DNA of 64,000 bases from EB88 sp964245435 (GTDB lineage: Bacteria > Acidobacteriota > Terriglobia > Terriglobales > Acidobacteriaceae), in contig CAXTMF010000001.1 in NCBI GenBank assembly GCA_964245435.1, forward strand, positions 558,001 through 622,000, read 5' to 3'. Position numbers and translations under genes: made by a program. The notes beneath the pieces were generated by a model that ran no database searches, had not been told where the DNA came from, and saw only the letters and a list, made by a program, of their open reading frames with translations. This document shows positions 1 to 8,901 of this stretch, piece by piece (the first letter of the stretch is position 1; the number at the start of each line of letters is the position of its first letter).

Positions 1-1321
1 CCAGCAGCGTATCAGCGCGGATCGCCTGCGGCTTCACCCGGTAATCGCCTGCCTCCACGTTTGCCAGTGCCAGCAGGTCCACCGTCAGCCGGTTCATCCG
101 CGTTGCATTCCGCAGCACGATTCCCAGAAACTCCCGCGCCTGCTCTGACAGCTGCTCCTCGCTGTCGATCACCGTCTCGACATAGCCCGTGATGGAGGTC
201 AGCGGCGTCCGCAGCTCATGCGACACATTCGCGACAAAGTCTCGCCGCATCCGCTCTACCCGCTCCACCTCGGTCACGTCATGGAGCACCACTACTGCGC
301 CACCGCCCGGCATCGGTGCCGCATTCACAGAGAATGCCCGCCCCGGCACAATCGAGGTCGCCCGGCCGCGGCCCAGCGCGTTCTCCCGCATCGCCGTTTC
401 TACCGCAGCCAGTACGCCCGGGTCGCGGATACACTCCACCAGCGAGCGGCCCTCGCGTACCGGGAACGGCAGGATCGCCCGCATCTTCTGGTTCGACCAG
501 GTCACCTGCGACTCGGGCGAGATACCGAGCACCGCTTCCTGCATGCTGTCCAGCAGCACCGCCAGCTCCCGGCGCGATCCGTCCAGCGCGCGAAAGCTCG
601 CCTCCAGCCGCGCCGCCGTCGCGTCCAGCGCGTGCGCGACCTCGGAGATCTCGTCCAGTCGGCCTTCCTCGACCCGCGCCGACAGCTCCCCGGAAGCTAT
701 CCGGTTCGCAAACCGCACAATCCGCGAAAGCCTTCTTGCCACCCGCTGTGCCAGAAACGCCGCCATCACGGTCGCCAGGCACAGCGCCAGCAGCGAGGCC
801 AGCAGCAGGTCCCGCCGCAGCAGGTTCAGCGTCGCTCGCAATCCCAGCAGCGAGAAGACATAATGCGCCGAGTACGGCCCAGCCGGAACCCGCACAGCCA
901 GGCTCTCCTCGTGCACGTCTACACTTGTCGGCGTGGGAACCGCTTCGATGGGTGGCGGCAGCAACTTCGGCGTGTTCTCCTCGGCTGGCACCCGCACCGG
1001 CGCAGCAGCCGTGGCGTTTGCACCAGCTCCGTTGCCTCCGGTTGCCAAAGCCTGCGCCACCGTCTGACCACGGCTGTCCGTCAGAGTCACATCGGCTCGC
1101 GCTGCCAGAGCCTGGGCCGCAACCACCTCCCGCAGCTCGGCTGCAGACGTTTGGCCCAACTGCGCCGCCATACGCGAGGCCTTGCCGCTGTAGTAGGCGC
1201 TCGCTTCCCGGTACAAAGAGTGCTGCACGGCGCGCCGCAGCGTGAAGTCAAGAACCGCCGTACCGATGCAGAGCACCAGCATGAACGAGAACAGCAGCTT
1301 GGTGAATACGCGGCCTGTCAT
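1..1321 (-). CDS. Membrane sensor histidine kinase (PhoR-like), 3' part outside window
   Basis: The N-terminal 440 residues are visible. A first membrane segment (about residues 8-27) and a second (about 165-190) enclose a periplasmic sensor region rich in Ala and Pro. A HAMP-like stretch (AQRVARRLSRI onward), a PAS-like domain and the HisKA dimerisation domain follow. The H-box reads NVSHELRTPLTS, with the phosphoacceptor near His368. The ATP-binding domain lies off the left edge. The gene sits downstream of, and on the same strand as, an OmpR/PhoB-type regulator, so the two should form a two-component pair. The PAS-HisKA layout recalls PhoR, but no pst or phoU genes are in view, so the phosphate role is only a guess. 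The start is ATG at 1321; no strong ribosome site is seen. Confidence 0.9.
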   Translation of the reverse strand, partial: MTGRVFTKLLFSFMLVLCIGTAVLDFTLRRAVQHSLYREASAYYSGKASRMAAQLGQTSAAELREVVAAQALAARADVTLTDSRGQTVAQALATGGNGAGANATAAAPVRVPAEENTPKLLPPPIEAVPTPTSVDVHEESLAVRVPAGPYSAHYVFSLLGLRATLNLLRRDLLLASLLALCLATVMAAFLAQRVARRLSRIVRFANRIASGELSARVEEGRLDEISEVAHALDATAARLEASFRALDGSRRELAVLLDSMQEAVLGISPESQVTWSNQKMRAILPFPVREGRSLVECIRDPGVLAAVETAMRENALGRGRATSIVPGRAFSVNAAPMPGGGAVVVLHDVTEVERVERMRRDFVANVSHELRTPLTSITGYVETVIDSEEQLSEQAREFLGIVLRNATRMNRLTVDLLALANVEAGDYRVKPQAIRADTLL

Positions 1322-1402
1322 AGCTCACACCTGTCGCGACAGAACAGCAAAAGAATACTTGGAACCTGGCTCAATCACGATCACATGAACAGAGGAACTC
1401 GC

Positions 1403-1498
1403 GTCATCCTGAGCGAAGCCCGCTTCTATAAGTCGGCCGTTGCGCATCTTCCCAACCACCGGTCAACCTGAACGGAACGTAGCAGAGTCGAAAGATCC
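1403..1498. repeat. GTCATCCTGAGC-type intergenic repeat, copy 1
   Basis: This intergenic stretch between the regulator and kinase genes opens with GTCATCCTGAGCGAAGC (1403-1419) and closes with GTCGAAAGATCC (1487-1498). The same opening and a related closing motif (CGAAGGATCC or CGAACGATCC) recur at 19189-19222 and 19279-19317. All copies lie between genes. I recognise the core as a dispersed non-coding repeat seen in several bacterial genomes; its role is not established here. Confidence 0.6.
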
Positions 1499-1546
1499 GT
1501 CTCTACTGGGTTTACCGTGTACACCCGGACCCCAGAAAATTGACGC

Positions 1547-2263
1547 CTACGAAGCCTTCGGCACCTCAAAGCGGTACCCGGCCCCGCGCACCGTCTTCAG
1601 GTACCGCGGGTTCTCCGGATCCACCTCAATCTTCTCCCGGATCCGCCGTACGTACACGTCCACCGACCGCGGCGTCACAAACCGCGCGTCGCCCCACACC
1701 GCGTCCAGCAGGTGGTCGCGCGAAAACACCCGTCCCGGATGCCGGGCCAGGTAATCCAGCAGGCGGAACTCGGTGGCCGTCGTCGTCGTCAGCTCCCCGC
1801 GCACCTTCAGCTGCATCGCGCCGGCATCGATCACCACCTCTTCGAACTGGATCGTCTGCGGGCCGCTCGGCCGCTCGAACCGCCGCAACACCGCCTTGAC
1901 CCGCGCCACCAGTTCCCGCGGCGCAAAGGGCTTCGTCACATAGTCGTCCGCGCCCAGCTCCAGGCCCAGCACCCGGTCGTTCTCGCTCGCCTTCGCCGTC
2001 ATAAAGATGATCGGGGTCGTCGACAGCTGCGCATTCGCCCGCAGCTTCCGGCAAACCTCCAATCCATCCCCGCCCGGCACCATGATGTCCAGCAGAAACA
2101 ACGCCGGGTTTTGCCGCTCAGCCTCAGCGATCAGGTGCAGCGGCGTCTGGAAAAGCCGCGGGACATACCCGGCAGCCTGTAGATGATGCTCAACCAGTCG
2201 CGCGATATCCGTATCGTCTTCCAGAACAAAAACAGACGTGCTCAAGCGTGTGTGCCTCTCCAT
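1547..2263 (-). CDS. OmpR/PhoB-family response regulator
   Basis: This 238-residue DNA-binding regulator should be phosphorylated by the kinase encoded just downstream. The receiver domain covers residues 10-125, with the acidic pair EDD near 15-17, phospho-Asp59 in FLLDIMVPGGDG, and the conserved Lys in DDYVTKPF. A winged-helix Trans_reg_C domain follows (about 140-235), ending with the typical RTVRGAGYRFE motif (here KTVRGAGYRFE). The ATG at 2263 is used. A TTG seven codons later, preceded by GAGAGG at good spacing, is an alternative start. The frame stays open further upstream, but that extension does not look like protein. The 225-base gap to the kinase gene holds a dispersed repeat, so tight co-transcription is not certain. 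Confidence 0.9.
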   Translation of the reverse strand: MERHTRLSTSVFVLEDDTDIARLVEHHLQAAGYVPRLFQTPLHLIAEAERQNPALFLLDIMVPGGDGLEVCRKLRANAQLSTTPIIFMTAKASENDRVLGLELGADDYVTKPFAPRELVARVKAVLRRFERPSGPQTIQFEEVVIDAGAMQLKVRGELTTTTATEFRLLDYLARHPGRVFSRDHLLDAVWGDARFVTPRSVDVYVRRIREKIEVDPENPRYLKTVRGAGYRFEVPKAS

Positions 2264-2460
2264 CCCCGCACGGGCGTGCGAACAACTGAGAGCCCCGCAG
2301 GCAGGCAGAAGCATGCTTGCGCCGCGCGCGGCCTGCTCCAGCCTACGCCTGGATCGCTGGCATCGTGCGAACAACCGGTAAATTGTGCCGCACCCTTCCC
2401 GGTTCGCGTTCCCGCGCTCATTACCGGCATCGCGCCGGCGTCTTCCGGAGTCCAACAGGC

Positions 2461-3456
2461 ATGGCACAGAAACAGCGCAAACTTGGCTCGCAGGGCCTCA
2501 CCGTCTCCGAGCAGGGCCTCGGCTGCATGGGTATGTCCGACTTCTATGGCGGTCGCGACGAGGCGGAGTCTATCCGCACCCTCAACCGGTCCATCGAGCT
2601 CGGCATCACCTTCTTCGACAGCTCCGACATCTACGGCCCGCACACCAATGAGGAGCTGCTCGGCCGCGTCTTCCGGGGCCGTCGCCACGAGGTCACCATC
2701 GCCACCAAGTTCGGCATACTGCGCGACCCGAATGACCCCTCCGTCCGCGGCGTCAACGGCCGCCCCCAGTACGTGCAGCAGGCCTGCGACGCAAGCCTCC
2801 GCCGCCTCGGGGTCGAGCAGATCGACCTCTACTACCAGCACCGCGTTGATCCCGATGTCCCCATCGAGGAGACCGTGGGCGCCATGGCGCAGCTCATCTC
2901 CGCCGGCAAGGTCCGCTACCTCGGCCTATCCGAAGCCGGCCCGGAGACCATCCGCCGCGCCCACCGCACGCACCCCATCTCCGCGCTCCAGACCGAGTAC
3001 TCTCTCTGGTCGCGCGAGCCCGAGGACGGCCTGCTCGCTCTCACGCGCGAGCTCGGCATCGGCTTCGTCGCCTACTCCCCGCTCGGCCGCGGCTTCCTCA
3101 CCGGGCAGATCAAGAGCGAAACGGACCTCGAGCCTGACGACTGGCGCCGCTCCAACCCGCGCTTTCAGGGCGAAAACTTCCGCAAGAACCTCGAACTGGT
3201 CGCAAAGGCCGACGAACTCGCAAAGCGCAAGGGCGTCACCACCTCCCAGCTCGCCCTCGCCTGGACCCTCCAGCAGGGCCCCGACATCGTCCCCATTCCG
3301 GGCACCAAGCGCGTCCGCTACCTCGAAGAAAACGCCGCCGCCTCCGACGTCACCCTCACGACCGACGAGCTGCGCGAGCTCGACGAGATCGCGCCCCTGC
3401 ACTCCGCCGCCGGCAGCCGCTACCCCGAAGCTGCCATGGCCGCCATCAATCGCTAG
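2461..3456 (+). CDS. Aldo/keto reductase
   Basis: This 331-residue NADPH-dependent oxidoreductase has a TIM-barrel fold. The AKR catalytic tetrad is visible: Asp53 and Tyr58 in FFDSSDIYGP, Lys83 in IATKFG, and His127 in YYQHRVD. The C-terminal cofactor region IPGTKRVRYLEEN is also typical. The closest style is the YajO/IolS-like AKR group that acts on small aldehydes and ketones; the substrate cannot be told from sequence. The ATG at 2461 matches the family N-terminus (MAQKQRKLGSQGLTVSEQGLG). The longer frame upstream is not protein-like. No clear ribosome site precedes it. It stands alone, divergent from the two-component genes. Confidence 0.92.
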   Translation: MAQKQRKLGSQGLTVSEQGLGCMGMSDFYGGRDEAESIRTLNRSIELGITFFDSSDIYGPHTNEELLGRVFRGRRHEVTIATKFGILRDPNDPSVRGVNGRPQYVQQACDASLRRLGVEQIDLYYQHRVDPDVPIEETVGAMAQLISAGKVRYLGLSEAGPETIRRAHRTHPISALQTEYSLWSREPEDGLLALTRELGIGFVAYSPLGRGFLTGQIKSETDLEPDDWRRSNPRFQGENFRKNLELVAKADELAKRKGVTTSQLALAWTLQQGPDIVPIPGTKRVRYLEENAAASDVTLTTDELRELDEIAPLHSAAGSRYPEAAMAAINR

Positions 3457-3639
3457 CTAAGGAAAACACTTCGTCAAAGGTCGACGCCGTATGCAAGTAT
3501 CCAGCGCTTTCAGTCGATCTAGCGTCAAACAGAAGTACAGCCAAGTGACGAGATAGGCGTTTATAGGACTAATCCGCCTTCACGGATAGCAACTCCTGCG
3601 CTCAAGCGCAATGTAACCGCTGCCTGCTAGAAGGAGTGG

Positions 3640-4821
3640 ATGCGTCACGTAACAAATGAGGAGCGCCGGACCCGATTAGGGAGGCGTCATGCCCTTATGC
3701 CGAGTTCCCGCGTCACCTCCGCCGAAGCTGCGGCTAAATCGGTTGTTGCCCTCCACGCAACCGACCCCGCCACTGTTTACCTGTCTTGTTGGGCACGCTG
3801 CGACCAACTGCAAGCAGCCGACCTTGATCGCGCGCTGTATTGGGACAGGAGCCTCGTAAAGCAGCTCGCGATGCGGAGAACCCTGTTCGTTTTTCCTCGT
3901 GATCTGTTAGCCGCTACATGGGCGAGCGCATCGGCTCGGGTAGCGCGGGCGGAAGAGGCTCGGATAGCTAAAGACATAGCGGCTGCCGATGCAGCTCGCG
4001 ACGGGCACAAGTGGCTGAGCGGGGTGCGTTCACAGGTATTGGCGACGTTGGCTGAGCATCCGGAAGGCCTCGTGGCGCAGAGATTGCGCGAGTTGGTTCC
4101 CGCTTTGCGTGTCGATGCACGGTCTTCGTCCCGTTCCGGGGTCTCACAGGTTCTAACCTACCTTGGAGCAAGTGCGGACCTCATTCGAGGCGGCAAACCG
4201 GGAAACTGGCGTTCGCCGAAAACGCAGTGGACAATCACGGAACGTTGGCTGGGTACCTTGCCCGCTGCGTGGACAGCAGCAGAGGGCTATCGAGAGCTGG
4301 TTCGGCGTTGGTTGCAGCGCTTTGGTCCTGGTACTGAAGACGATCTCGTCTGGTGGCTTGGCAGCACCAAGAGCGCTGTTCGTATAGCTCTGCTGGACCT
4401 TGCGGCGGTGGAGGTTTCGCTCGACAGCGGCGGCCGGGGCTGGCTGCTGCCGGACGATCTTGACGAACCGCCAGACCCAGACCCATGGGTGGCGCTTCTG
4501 CCTCTGCTTGACCCTACCGTGATGGGATGGCGAGATCGTAACTTCTATTTCGAGCGGCATCATGACCGGCTTTTTGACTCCCAGGGCAATGCAGGAACGA
4601 CGGTCTGGGTGGACGGGCGGGTTGTGGGCCACTGGGTACAGAACGGGCAAGCTGCAGTGGAGCTTCGCTTATTGGAACGTGTTTCCACCAGGGCCGAGCG
4701 TTCTCTCCGTTCCGAGGCAAAGCGCCTCACAGAATGGCTTGAGGGAATAAGGCTTGCCGTTGTGCGGTCCCCGGCTTACCTGGCGGAAGCGCTGCAGGCT
4801 GCGGAGCGTTCTGCATCGTAG
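3640..4821 (+). CDS. Winged-helix protein of the AlkZ/YcaQ-like family (HTH_42)
   Basis: This 393-residue protein resembles the all-winged-helix family that includes the DNA glycosylases AlkZ and YcaQ. Family landmarks are the N-terminal LHATDPATVYLS segment, RRTLFVFPRDL, and the C-terminal LDPTVMGWRDR with WVDGRVVGHW. In characterised AlkZ/YcaQ proteins a catalytic QxQ pair sits in the first landmark. Here the corresponding residues read His39-Ala-Thr41, so glycosylase activity cannot be assumed. AAGGAG lies just before the ATG at 3640. Codon and base use are less GC-rich than in the gene to its left, and the next two genes share this, which suggests an acquired block. Confidence 0.8.
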   Translation: MRHVTNEERRTRLGRRHALMPSSRVTSAEAAAKSVVALHATDPATVYLSCWARCDQLQAADLDRALYWDRSLVKQLAMRRTLFVFPRDLLAATWASASARVARAEEARIAKDIAAADAARDGHKWLSGVRSQVLATLAEHPEGLVAQRLRELVPALRVDARSSSRSGVSQVLTYLGASADLIRGGKPGNWRSPKTQWTITERWLGTLPAAWTAAEGYRELVRRWLQRFGPGTEDDLVWWLGSTKSAVRIALLDLAAVEVSLDSGGRGWLLPDDLDEPPDPDPWVALLPLLDPTVMGWRDRNFYFERHHDRLFDSQGNAGTTVWVDGRVVGHWVQNGQAAVELRLLERVSTRAERSLRSEAKRLTEWLEGIRLAVVRSPAYLAEALQAAERSAS

Positions 4822-4838
4822 ACAGTGTTCGTCGATCA

Positions 4839-5717
4839 GTGAGGATGATGCAATCAAAGTGCGTTGCCAAAGAACAGGGACCTGCCTGGTTGGATCGGAC
4901 GCTGTTTCCTTTCACCAGCAGATTCGTCGAGGTCCACGGCAACCAGGTGCACTATGTCGATGAGGGCAGCGGCTCTACCCTGCTGTTGCTTCATGGAAAT
5001 CCGACATGGTCCTTTTTATACCGGCACATCATCACAGAATTACGTGCTGATTTCAGATGCATTGCCCTCGACTACCCAGGCTTTGGGTTGAGCACTGCAA
5101 GGGCGGGATACGAGTTCTTGCCACGTCAGCACTCAGAGATTGTCGAGGCTTTCGTCGATCAGATCGGACTCAAGGACCTTTCGATCATGGTGCAGGACTG
5201 GGGCGGTCCTATCGGCCTTGGTTTTGCCGGACGGCGTCCCGAGTTGGTGCAACGGCTGATCCTGGGCAACACCTTTGCATGGCCAGCAGAGAAAGGTATG
5301 GCTGCCTTTTCACGAGTCGTCGGCAATCCGCTAGCTCGCTTCCTGATCGAACGCTACAATGCGCTTGCCAAATGGCTGGTTCCTGCTGGAACGAATCGTA
5401 AGCTAACTGAGCCCGAACTCGCCGCGTACATGGGACCGTTCGCTACCCCGGCGTCACGCCTTCCAACCTGGATTTTCGCGCACCAGATCCTGGCGAGCCG
5501 TGACTATCTCGCTCAGGTAGAGGCAGGACTCGCGAAGCTGCGGGACAAGCCCGCGCTGTTTGTCTGGGGCGAGCAGGACGGCGCATTTCGAGAGCCGGAG
5601 CGTCTTCGCCTTCAAGGCTACTTCGCGAACTGCGAGGTGCGGCTGCTGCCAGAGGCGAAGCACTTCATTCAGGAGAATGCCCCAGATGACATCTGCGCGG
5701 CCATTCGGAATACCTAG
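4839..5717 (+). CDS. Alpha/beta hydrolase, haloalkane dehalogenase-like
   Basis: This 292-residue cytosolic hydrolase shows the haloalkane dehalogenase pattern. HGNPTWSFLYR supplies the oxyanion and halide-binding Asn54. VQDWGGP carries nucleophile Asp120 and the adjacent halide-binding Trp121. WGEQDGAF may provide the acid residue, and AKHFIQENAP supplies the catalytic His near 275. An Asp nucleophile with a neighbouring Trp separates these enzymes from serine esterases, so cleavage of carbon-halogen bonds is the best guess; epoxide hydrolases are a less likely alternative. The start could be the ATG at 4839 or the one at 4848; GAGG lies between the upstream stop and these codons. It is 17 bases after the winged-helix gene and probably co-transcribed. 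Confidence 0.85.
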   Translation: MRMMQSKCVAKEQGPAWLDRTLFPFTSRFVEVHGNQVHYVDEGSGSTLLLLHGNPTWSFLYRHIITELRADFRCIALDYPGFGLSTARAGYEFLPRQHSEIVEAFVDQIGLKDLSIMVQDWGGPIGLGFAGRRPELVQRLILGNTFAWPAEKGMAAFSRVVGNPLARFLIERYNALAKWLVPAGTNRKLTEPELAAYMGPFATPASRLPTWIFAHQILASRDYLAQVEAGLAKLRDKPALFVWGEQDGAFREPERLRLQGYFANCEVRLLPEAKHFIQENAPDDICAAIRNT

Positions 5718-5936
5718 CCAAGCTAGTTCGGCGGTACTGTCACCTGAACTGCCGGAAGGTGTTCGCAACGAAGTAGATCCCTTTAAATCGCATTCTCGTC
5801 AGCAATCGGGAGTGCATCGACCTCCCCGAAGTCTCGGCAGACCCAACTGACGCCAATGGCGTTTGCGGTACCTACTGCTGTCTTGCCACGGGGCGAGTCG
5901 ATGCTTCACCCTGAGCACGAGTCCGGGAGGACCGAG

Positions 5937-6326
5937 ATGGTTGCCAAGGGTCCGCTGCACGCTGTCGAAACCGTGGACGAAGCGTTCACGCGTGGTGATC
6001 TCGAAACCGTGCTCCGGTTTTATGAGGATGGAGCAGTTGTGGTCACCGAGCCCGGCAAATGGGCACGAGGGAAAGTCGAGCTTCGAGCTTTTTTCGAGCG
6101 AGTAATGAAGGCAGGTAGCGCTGCCAAACAGCGAAAGACCTATGTGATCGAAGCCGAAGATGTAGCCCTTTTCACCTCACGTTGGACACTCGTGAATGCG
6201 AGTGACAATTCGGCGGGCGAAACACGCACTTTCGTCGCAACGACTGTGCTTCGCAGGCAGCCAGATGGCGTCTGGAAAGCTGTAATCGACAACGCTTTCG
6301 GGCCGCTGGTACTGGGGCCGGAGTAG
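5937..6326 (+). CDS. NTF2-like / SnoaL-like small protein
   Basis: This 129-residue protein has the cystatin-like NTF2 fold pattern: an N-terminal helix (ETVDEAFTRGDLETVLRFY), then DGAVVVTEPGKWARGKVELRAFF, then alternating strands (TFVATTVLRRQPDGVWKAVIDNAFGP). Members include SnoaL-type cyclases and ketosteroid-isomerase-like proteins, and many have unknown function. The ATG at 5937 is chosen because GGGAGG lies six bases before it; in-frame ATGs at 5901 and further upstream have no such site. It lies 219 bases after the dehalogenase-like gene on the same strand. No catalytic residue assignment is possible. Confidence 0.75.
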   Translation: MVAKGPLHAVETVDEAFTRGDLETVLRFYEDGAVVVTEPGKWARGKVELRAFFERVMKAGSAAKQRKTYVIEAEDVALFTSRWTLVNASDNSAGETRTFVATTVLRRQPDGVWKAVIDNAFGPLVLGPE

Positions 6327-6651
6327 ATCTGCTACGCTTCGCAAACATTACACAGTTCGCTTGATCCTGTGAGGTCCTACAGTGTTGACCAACCGGGGCC
6401 AGTCGGACCCGTTCGAGGCCGAACGGGTCAACTTTCATGAAAGCGCGTTCTTGGAACCGGGGATCGCTCCGACGTAGGCTTAGCCGCTTGTTGGGCCAGG
6501 TTCCTGACCGCGCGTTGCAAGTGAAACCGAACTCAAAACCGACGACTGGCGCCCGCTCCGGCCCCCTGGTGCGGATCCCAAACGTTGCAGGGCATCTATT
6601 TGCTACAAGAGAGGACAAGCCTTTCGGCGCACCCGCATAACAAACCCCGAC
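6327..6651. other. Non-coding gap between convergent genes
   Basis: These 325 bases separate two converging genes. The one clear structure is a perfect hairpin at 6406-6429, listed separately. No protein-like frame, RNA gene or mobile-element end was recognised in the rest. Confidence 0.6.
6406..6429. terminator. Candidate bidirectional hairpin terminator
   Basis: A perfect 10-bp inverted repeat (GACCCGTTCG and CGAACGGGTC) has a four-base AGGC loop. It lies between two convergent genes, where a shared terminator is expected. There is no T-tract after the stem on either strand, so it may be a weak or factor-assisted terminator, or only a structural repeat. Confidence 0.5.
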
Positions 6652-7155
6652 TTACTCTCCGCGTTCTGCAGAACCTGGCAGCTTCCGGGGCACCATATCT
6701 GTCGGGACTTTAGTCGCCGCCTTCATCGTGTCCGAACTGCCGAGCTGCACCTCTACGTACCGGCTATAAGCTTCTCGCGTAACGACCAATCGTAGGTTGG
6801 CCCAGTTCTTCGAAGCCATAAGGTACTCGGGACTGTTATGAACCTTCTCGTAAACGGCCCCACTGGGCCAATTGGACACCTGGACGTAGTTGTAACTTCC
6901 ATGTGCGGCATCCACGACCTTCCATAGATGGTATGCACAGGCAGAACACCCTGCTTTCGTAACTGCTTGGTTCAAGCTGCCGATGGCAGACCGGACAGCC
7001 TCCTCCGCATTTGGCTGTTGCACATCGATCCAAAGCAGGTGCACCGCCTGGAACGGCTGGGCCGGCGGAGGGTCCTGCGCCCAAAGGCAGCCGGCGGAAA
7101 GCACGATGCACAGCATCACGCGAGCACACAGGCCGAGACACCAATGCAGACCCAT
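6652..7155 (-). CDS. Secreted hypothetical protein
   Basis: This 167-residue protein is not recognised. Residues 1-27 look like a signal peptide (basic start, hydrophobic CARVMLCIVLSAGCLWAQ, cleavage after AQ). The mature part begins DPPPAQPFQAVHLLWIDVQQ and has alternating hydrophobic strands and helices, with two nearby Cys (GCSACAYHLW) that could form a disulfide. An EthD-like or dimeric alpha/beta barrel fold is possible but unproven. GGAGGG stands just before the ATG at 7155. It is flanked by a 325-base gap downstream and a 323-base gap upstream, so it is probably a single-gene unit. Confidence 0.6.
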   Translation of the reverse strand: MGLHWCLGLCARVMLCIVLSAGCLWAQDPPPAQPFQAVHLLWIDVQQPNAEEAVRSAIGSLNQAVTKAGCSACAYHLWKVVDAAHGSYNYVQVSNWPSGAVYEKVHNSPEYLMASKNWANLRLVVTREAYSRYVEVQLGSSDTMKAATKVPTDMVPRKLPGSAERGE

Positions 7156-7478
7156 ATCCCTCCAAAAAACGATCGAAAAGGCGATCCAGGCAGGATCGCT
7201 CCGACCAATCTAGCGCAAGCAGTTGGCCCTCGCAGACTGTTCCCTCATCGGGAGCATTGATAAGTGCCGCGAAGCCGCCTCCCCTCTCCCGGTTGATCCT
7301 TCGCCGCGAAGACGCGCCGCTCAACTTCTCTTCGGCGCCGTTCACTCCGCTACACCTGTGGTCCTGCTAGAGCTGTCACGTGCGGCGACGCCACCCATCG
7401 TCTACTGGCATCCCCCCGCCGGTCTGGCCGTCCGACCCGGGACGCTCCATGCACGATCGCCGGAGCGAACCGAACGGT
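7156..7478. other. Non-coding gap with upstream inverted repeat
   Basis: These 323 bases lie between two minus-strand genes and must hold the promoter of the secreted protein gene and the 3' end of the outer-membrane protein gene. The only defined feature is the inverted repeat at 7181-7199. No protein-like frame was found. Confidence 0.55.
7181..7199. promoter_or_regulatory. Inverted repeat upstream of secreted protein gene
   Basis: The arms GCGATCC and GGATCGC surround a five-base AGGCA centre, and the repeat lies 26 bases before the start codon of the 6652-7155 gene. It could be an operator or a leader hairpin; no regulator for it is known here. Confidence 0.4.
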
Positions 7479-8819
7479 TTAATCACCAAAGCGGAAGCGC
7501 ACAAACACCACCCCGCCGACCGGATTCCTGCCGTAGCTGGAGGCCAGGGTATCCGGGGCACGGTACACCGTGAACTGTGCTCCCGGCGCAGCCAGCAGGT
7601 AGCGCGCGAACCGGTAATCACGATCGAAGCCGAATGAGTAAGCCTGCACGTGCCCGACCGAGGTCTCAACAGCCGGTGCCGGCAGCAGCAGCTCCGAGGT
7701 GCGCCCCGCATCCTCAACGCGTGTATACAGGTAGTCGCGACCGAGCCTGAGCAGTGACTCGACCAGGTAGCTGTTCTCCACCAGCCCCGTCGGTGACGCG
7801 CGCGTCTGGCCCCAGAGCAGCGTGGTCGACCAGTTCCCCGTCGGAGCAGTTGCCATGTCCATGCCCGGCATGGTCTGCGTCCCGTGGCTCACGCCGAGTG
7901 GTTTGTTGAACATCACGGAGGCCGTCTGGCGCCGCTGGTTCACGCCTGGCGAAAGCGCTTCCGGGCTCGTGATGTGCGCAATCGAGTACTGCGCCGCAAG
8001 GTTCTCCGTCGGAACAAAGGTCAGGCGCACCGAGTCGCTGTCGACCGCGTGGCCGTTCGGAGACGGCTCCAGCTGCCAGCGGTTCTCGGTCGGCTCCGCG
8101 CCGTGAAACCCCGATCCCTCCAGGCGAAACATCTTGTAGGTCAGCCCCAGCGTCAGCACGTTGAAGGCGATGTGCGTCGAGTCCTCCTGGTGGTGCCCCA
8201 GCGCCGCAATCGGATCCTCGGACGCGGAAAGACGGTGCGGGTAGGCGGTCGGCCCGATCGCGGGATCCCCGACCGGCGCGGCATAGAAGCTGAGCAGGGT
8301 GTTCTCCGACAGGTGCACGTCGTAGAGCCCGGCAAGCTCCATCACGAAATCATGCGGGTGCTGGCCATTGACAATCGGGCGTCCATACGCCGTTTCCCCC
8401 TGCTGAAAGAGCTCCGGGTAAAACCGGCCGGTGATCGTCGCAGGCTCCAGCGAAAGCATGGTTCGCAAGGTCAGCAAACCCCCCGCCGGGCCGATCCGGC
8501 GCTGCGCCATCGGCATGATCCAGTTGGTTGAAAACAGCTTGTCGCCGCCGCGCTCATGCTGCGCGTTCTGCTGCGTGTCCGCGAGGAAGTCGTTCGTATG
8601 CAGCATAAGCCTCCAGCCACCCGCCTGCCGCATAAGCATCGAGGTTGGGGTTGAGGGCGGCTCGATGGATGTGCCGGAGCTGCTGTGCTGCAGCTGCGTC
8701 TCCAGGAGAGTGTGAGGCGCCGGCATCGACATGCCGGCCTCTGACTGCGCACGAAGCACAGACGGCGGAAGCAGAACGAGCGCAAGAAGCGCCCGCCAGG
8801 GCAGAACACGAGGGAGCAT
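7479..8819 (-). CDS. Probable outer-membrane protein, unknown function
   Basis: This 446-residue protein has a clear signal peptide (MLPRVLPWRALLALVLLPPSVLRAQ). The mature chain is rich in alternating strands with aromatic residues, has Met/His-rich patches (GMSMPAPHTLLETQLQHSS; GTQTMPGMDMATAP), and ends VRFRFGD. That pattern fits an outer-membrane beta-barrel. The Met/His patches recall copper-handling proteins. The next gene upstream, 82 bases away on the same strand, encodes a Cys-rich membrane protein, which strengthens a metal-related guess, but no family with known function was recognised. Confidence 0.65.
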   Translation of the reverse strand: MLPRVLPWRALLALVLLPPSVLRAQSEAGMSMPAPHTLLETQLQHSSSGTSIEPPSTPTSMLMRQAGGWRLMLHTNDFLADTQQNAQHERGGDKLFSTNWIMPMAQRRIGPAGGLLTLRTMLSLEPATITGRFYPELFQQGETAYGRPIVNGQHPHDFVMELAGLYDVHLSENTLLSFYAAPVGDPAIGPTAYPHRLSASEDPIAALGHHQEDSTHIAFNVLTLGLTYKMFRLEGSGFHGAEPTENRWQLEPSPNGHAVDSDSVRLTFVPTENLAAQYSIAHITSPEALSPGVNQRRQTASVMFNKPLGVSHGTQTMPGMDMATAPTGNWSTTLLWGQTRASPTGLVENSYLVESLLRLGRDYLYTRVEDAGRTSELLLPAPAVETSVGHVQAYSFGFDRDYRFARYLLAAPGAQFTVYRAPDTLASSYGRNPVGGVVFVRFRFGD

Positions 8820-8901
8820 AGGACCCGATCCGAGAAACGGCTGAATGTGGAGGGAGAACGAGACGGCGAAACCGTCCCGGCCAGTTCACGAGCAGCAGCG
8901 A

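Noticed and set aside
218..1471. Plus-strand open frames of 200-400 codons over the kinase gene
   Set aside because: The minus strand gives a clear histidine kinase; these plus-strand frames are Arg/Gln-rich shadows.
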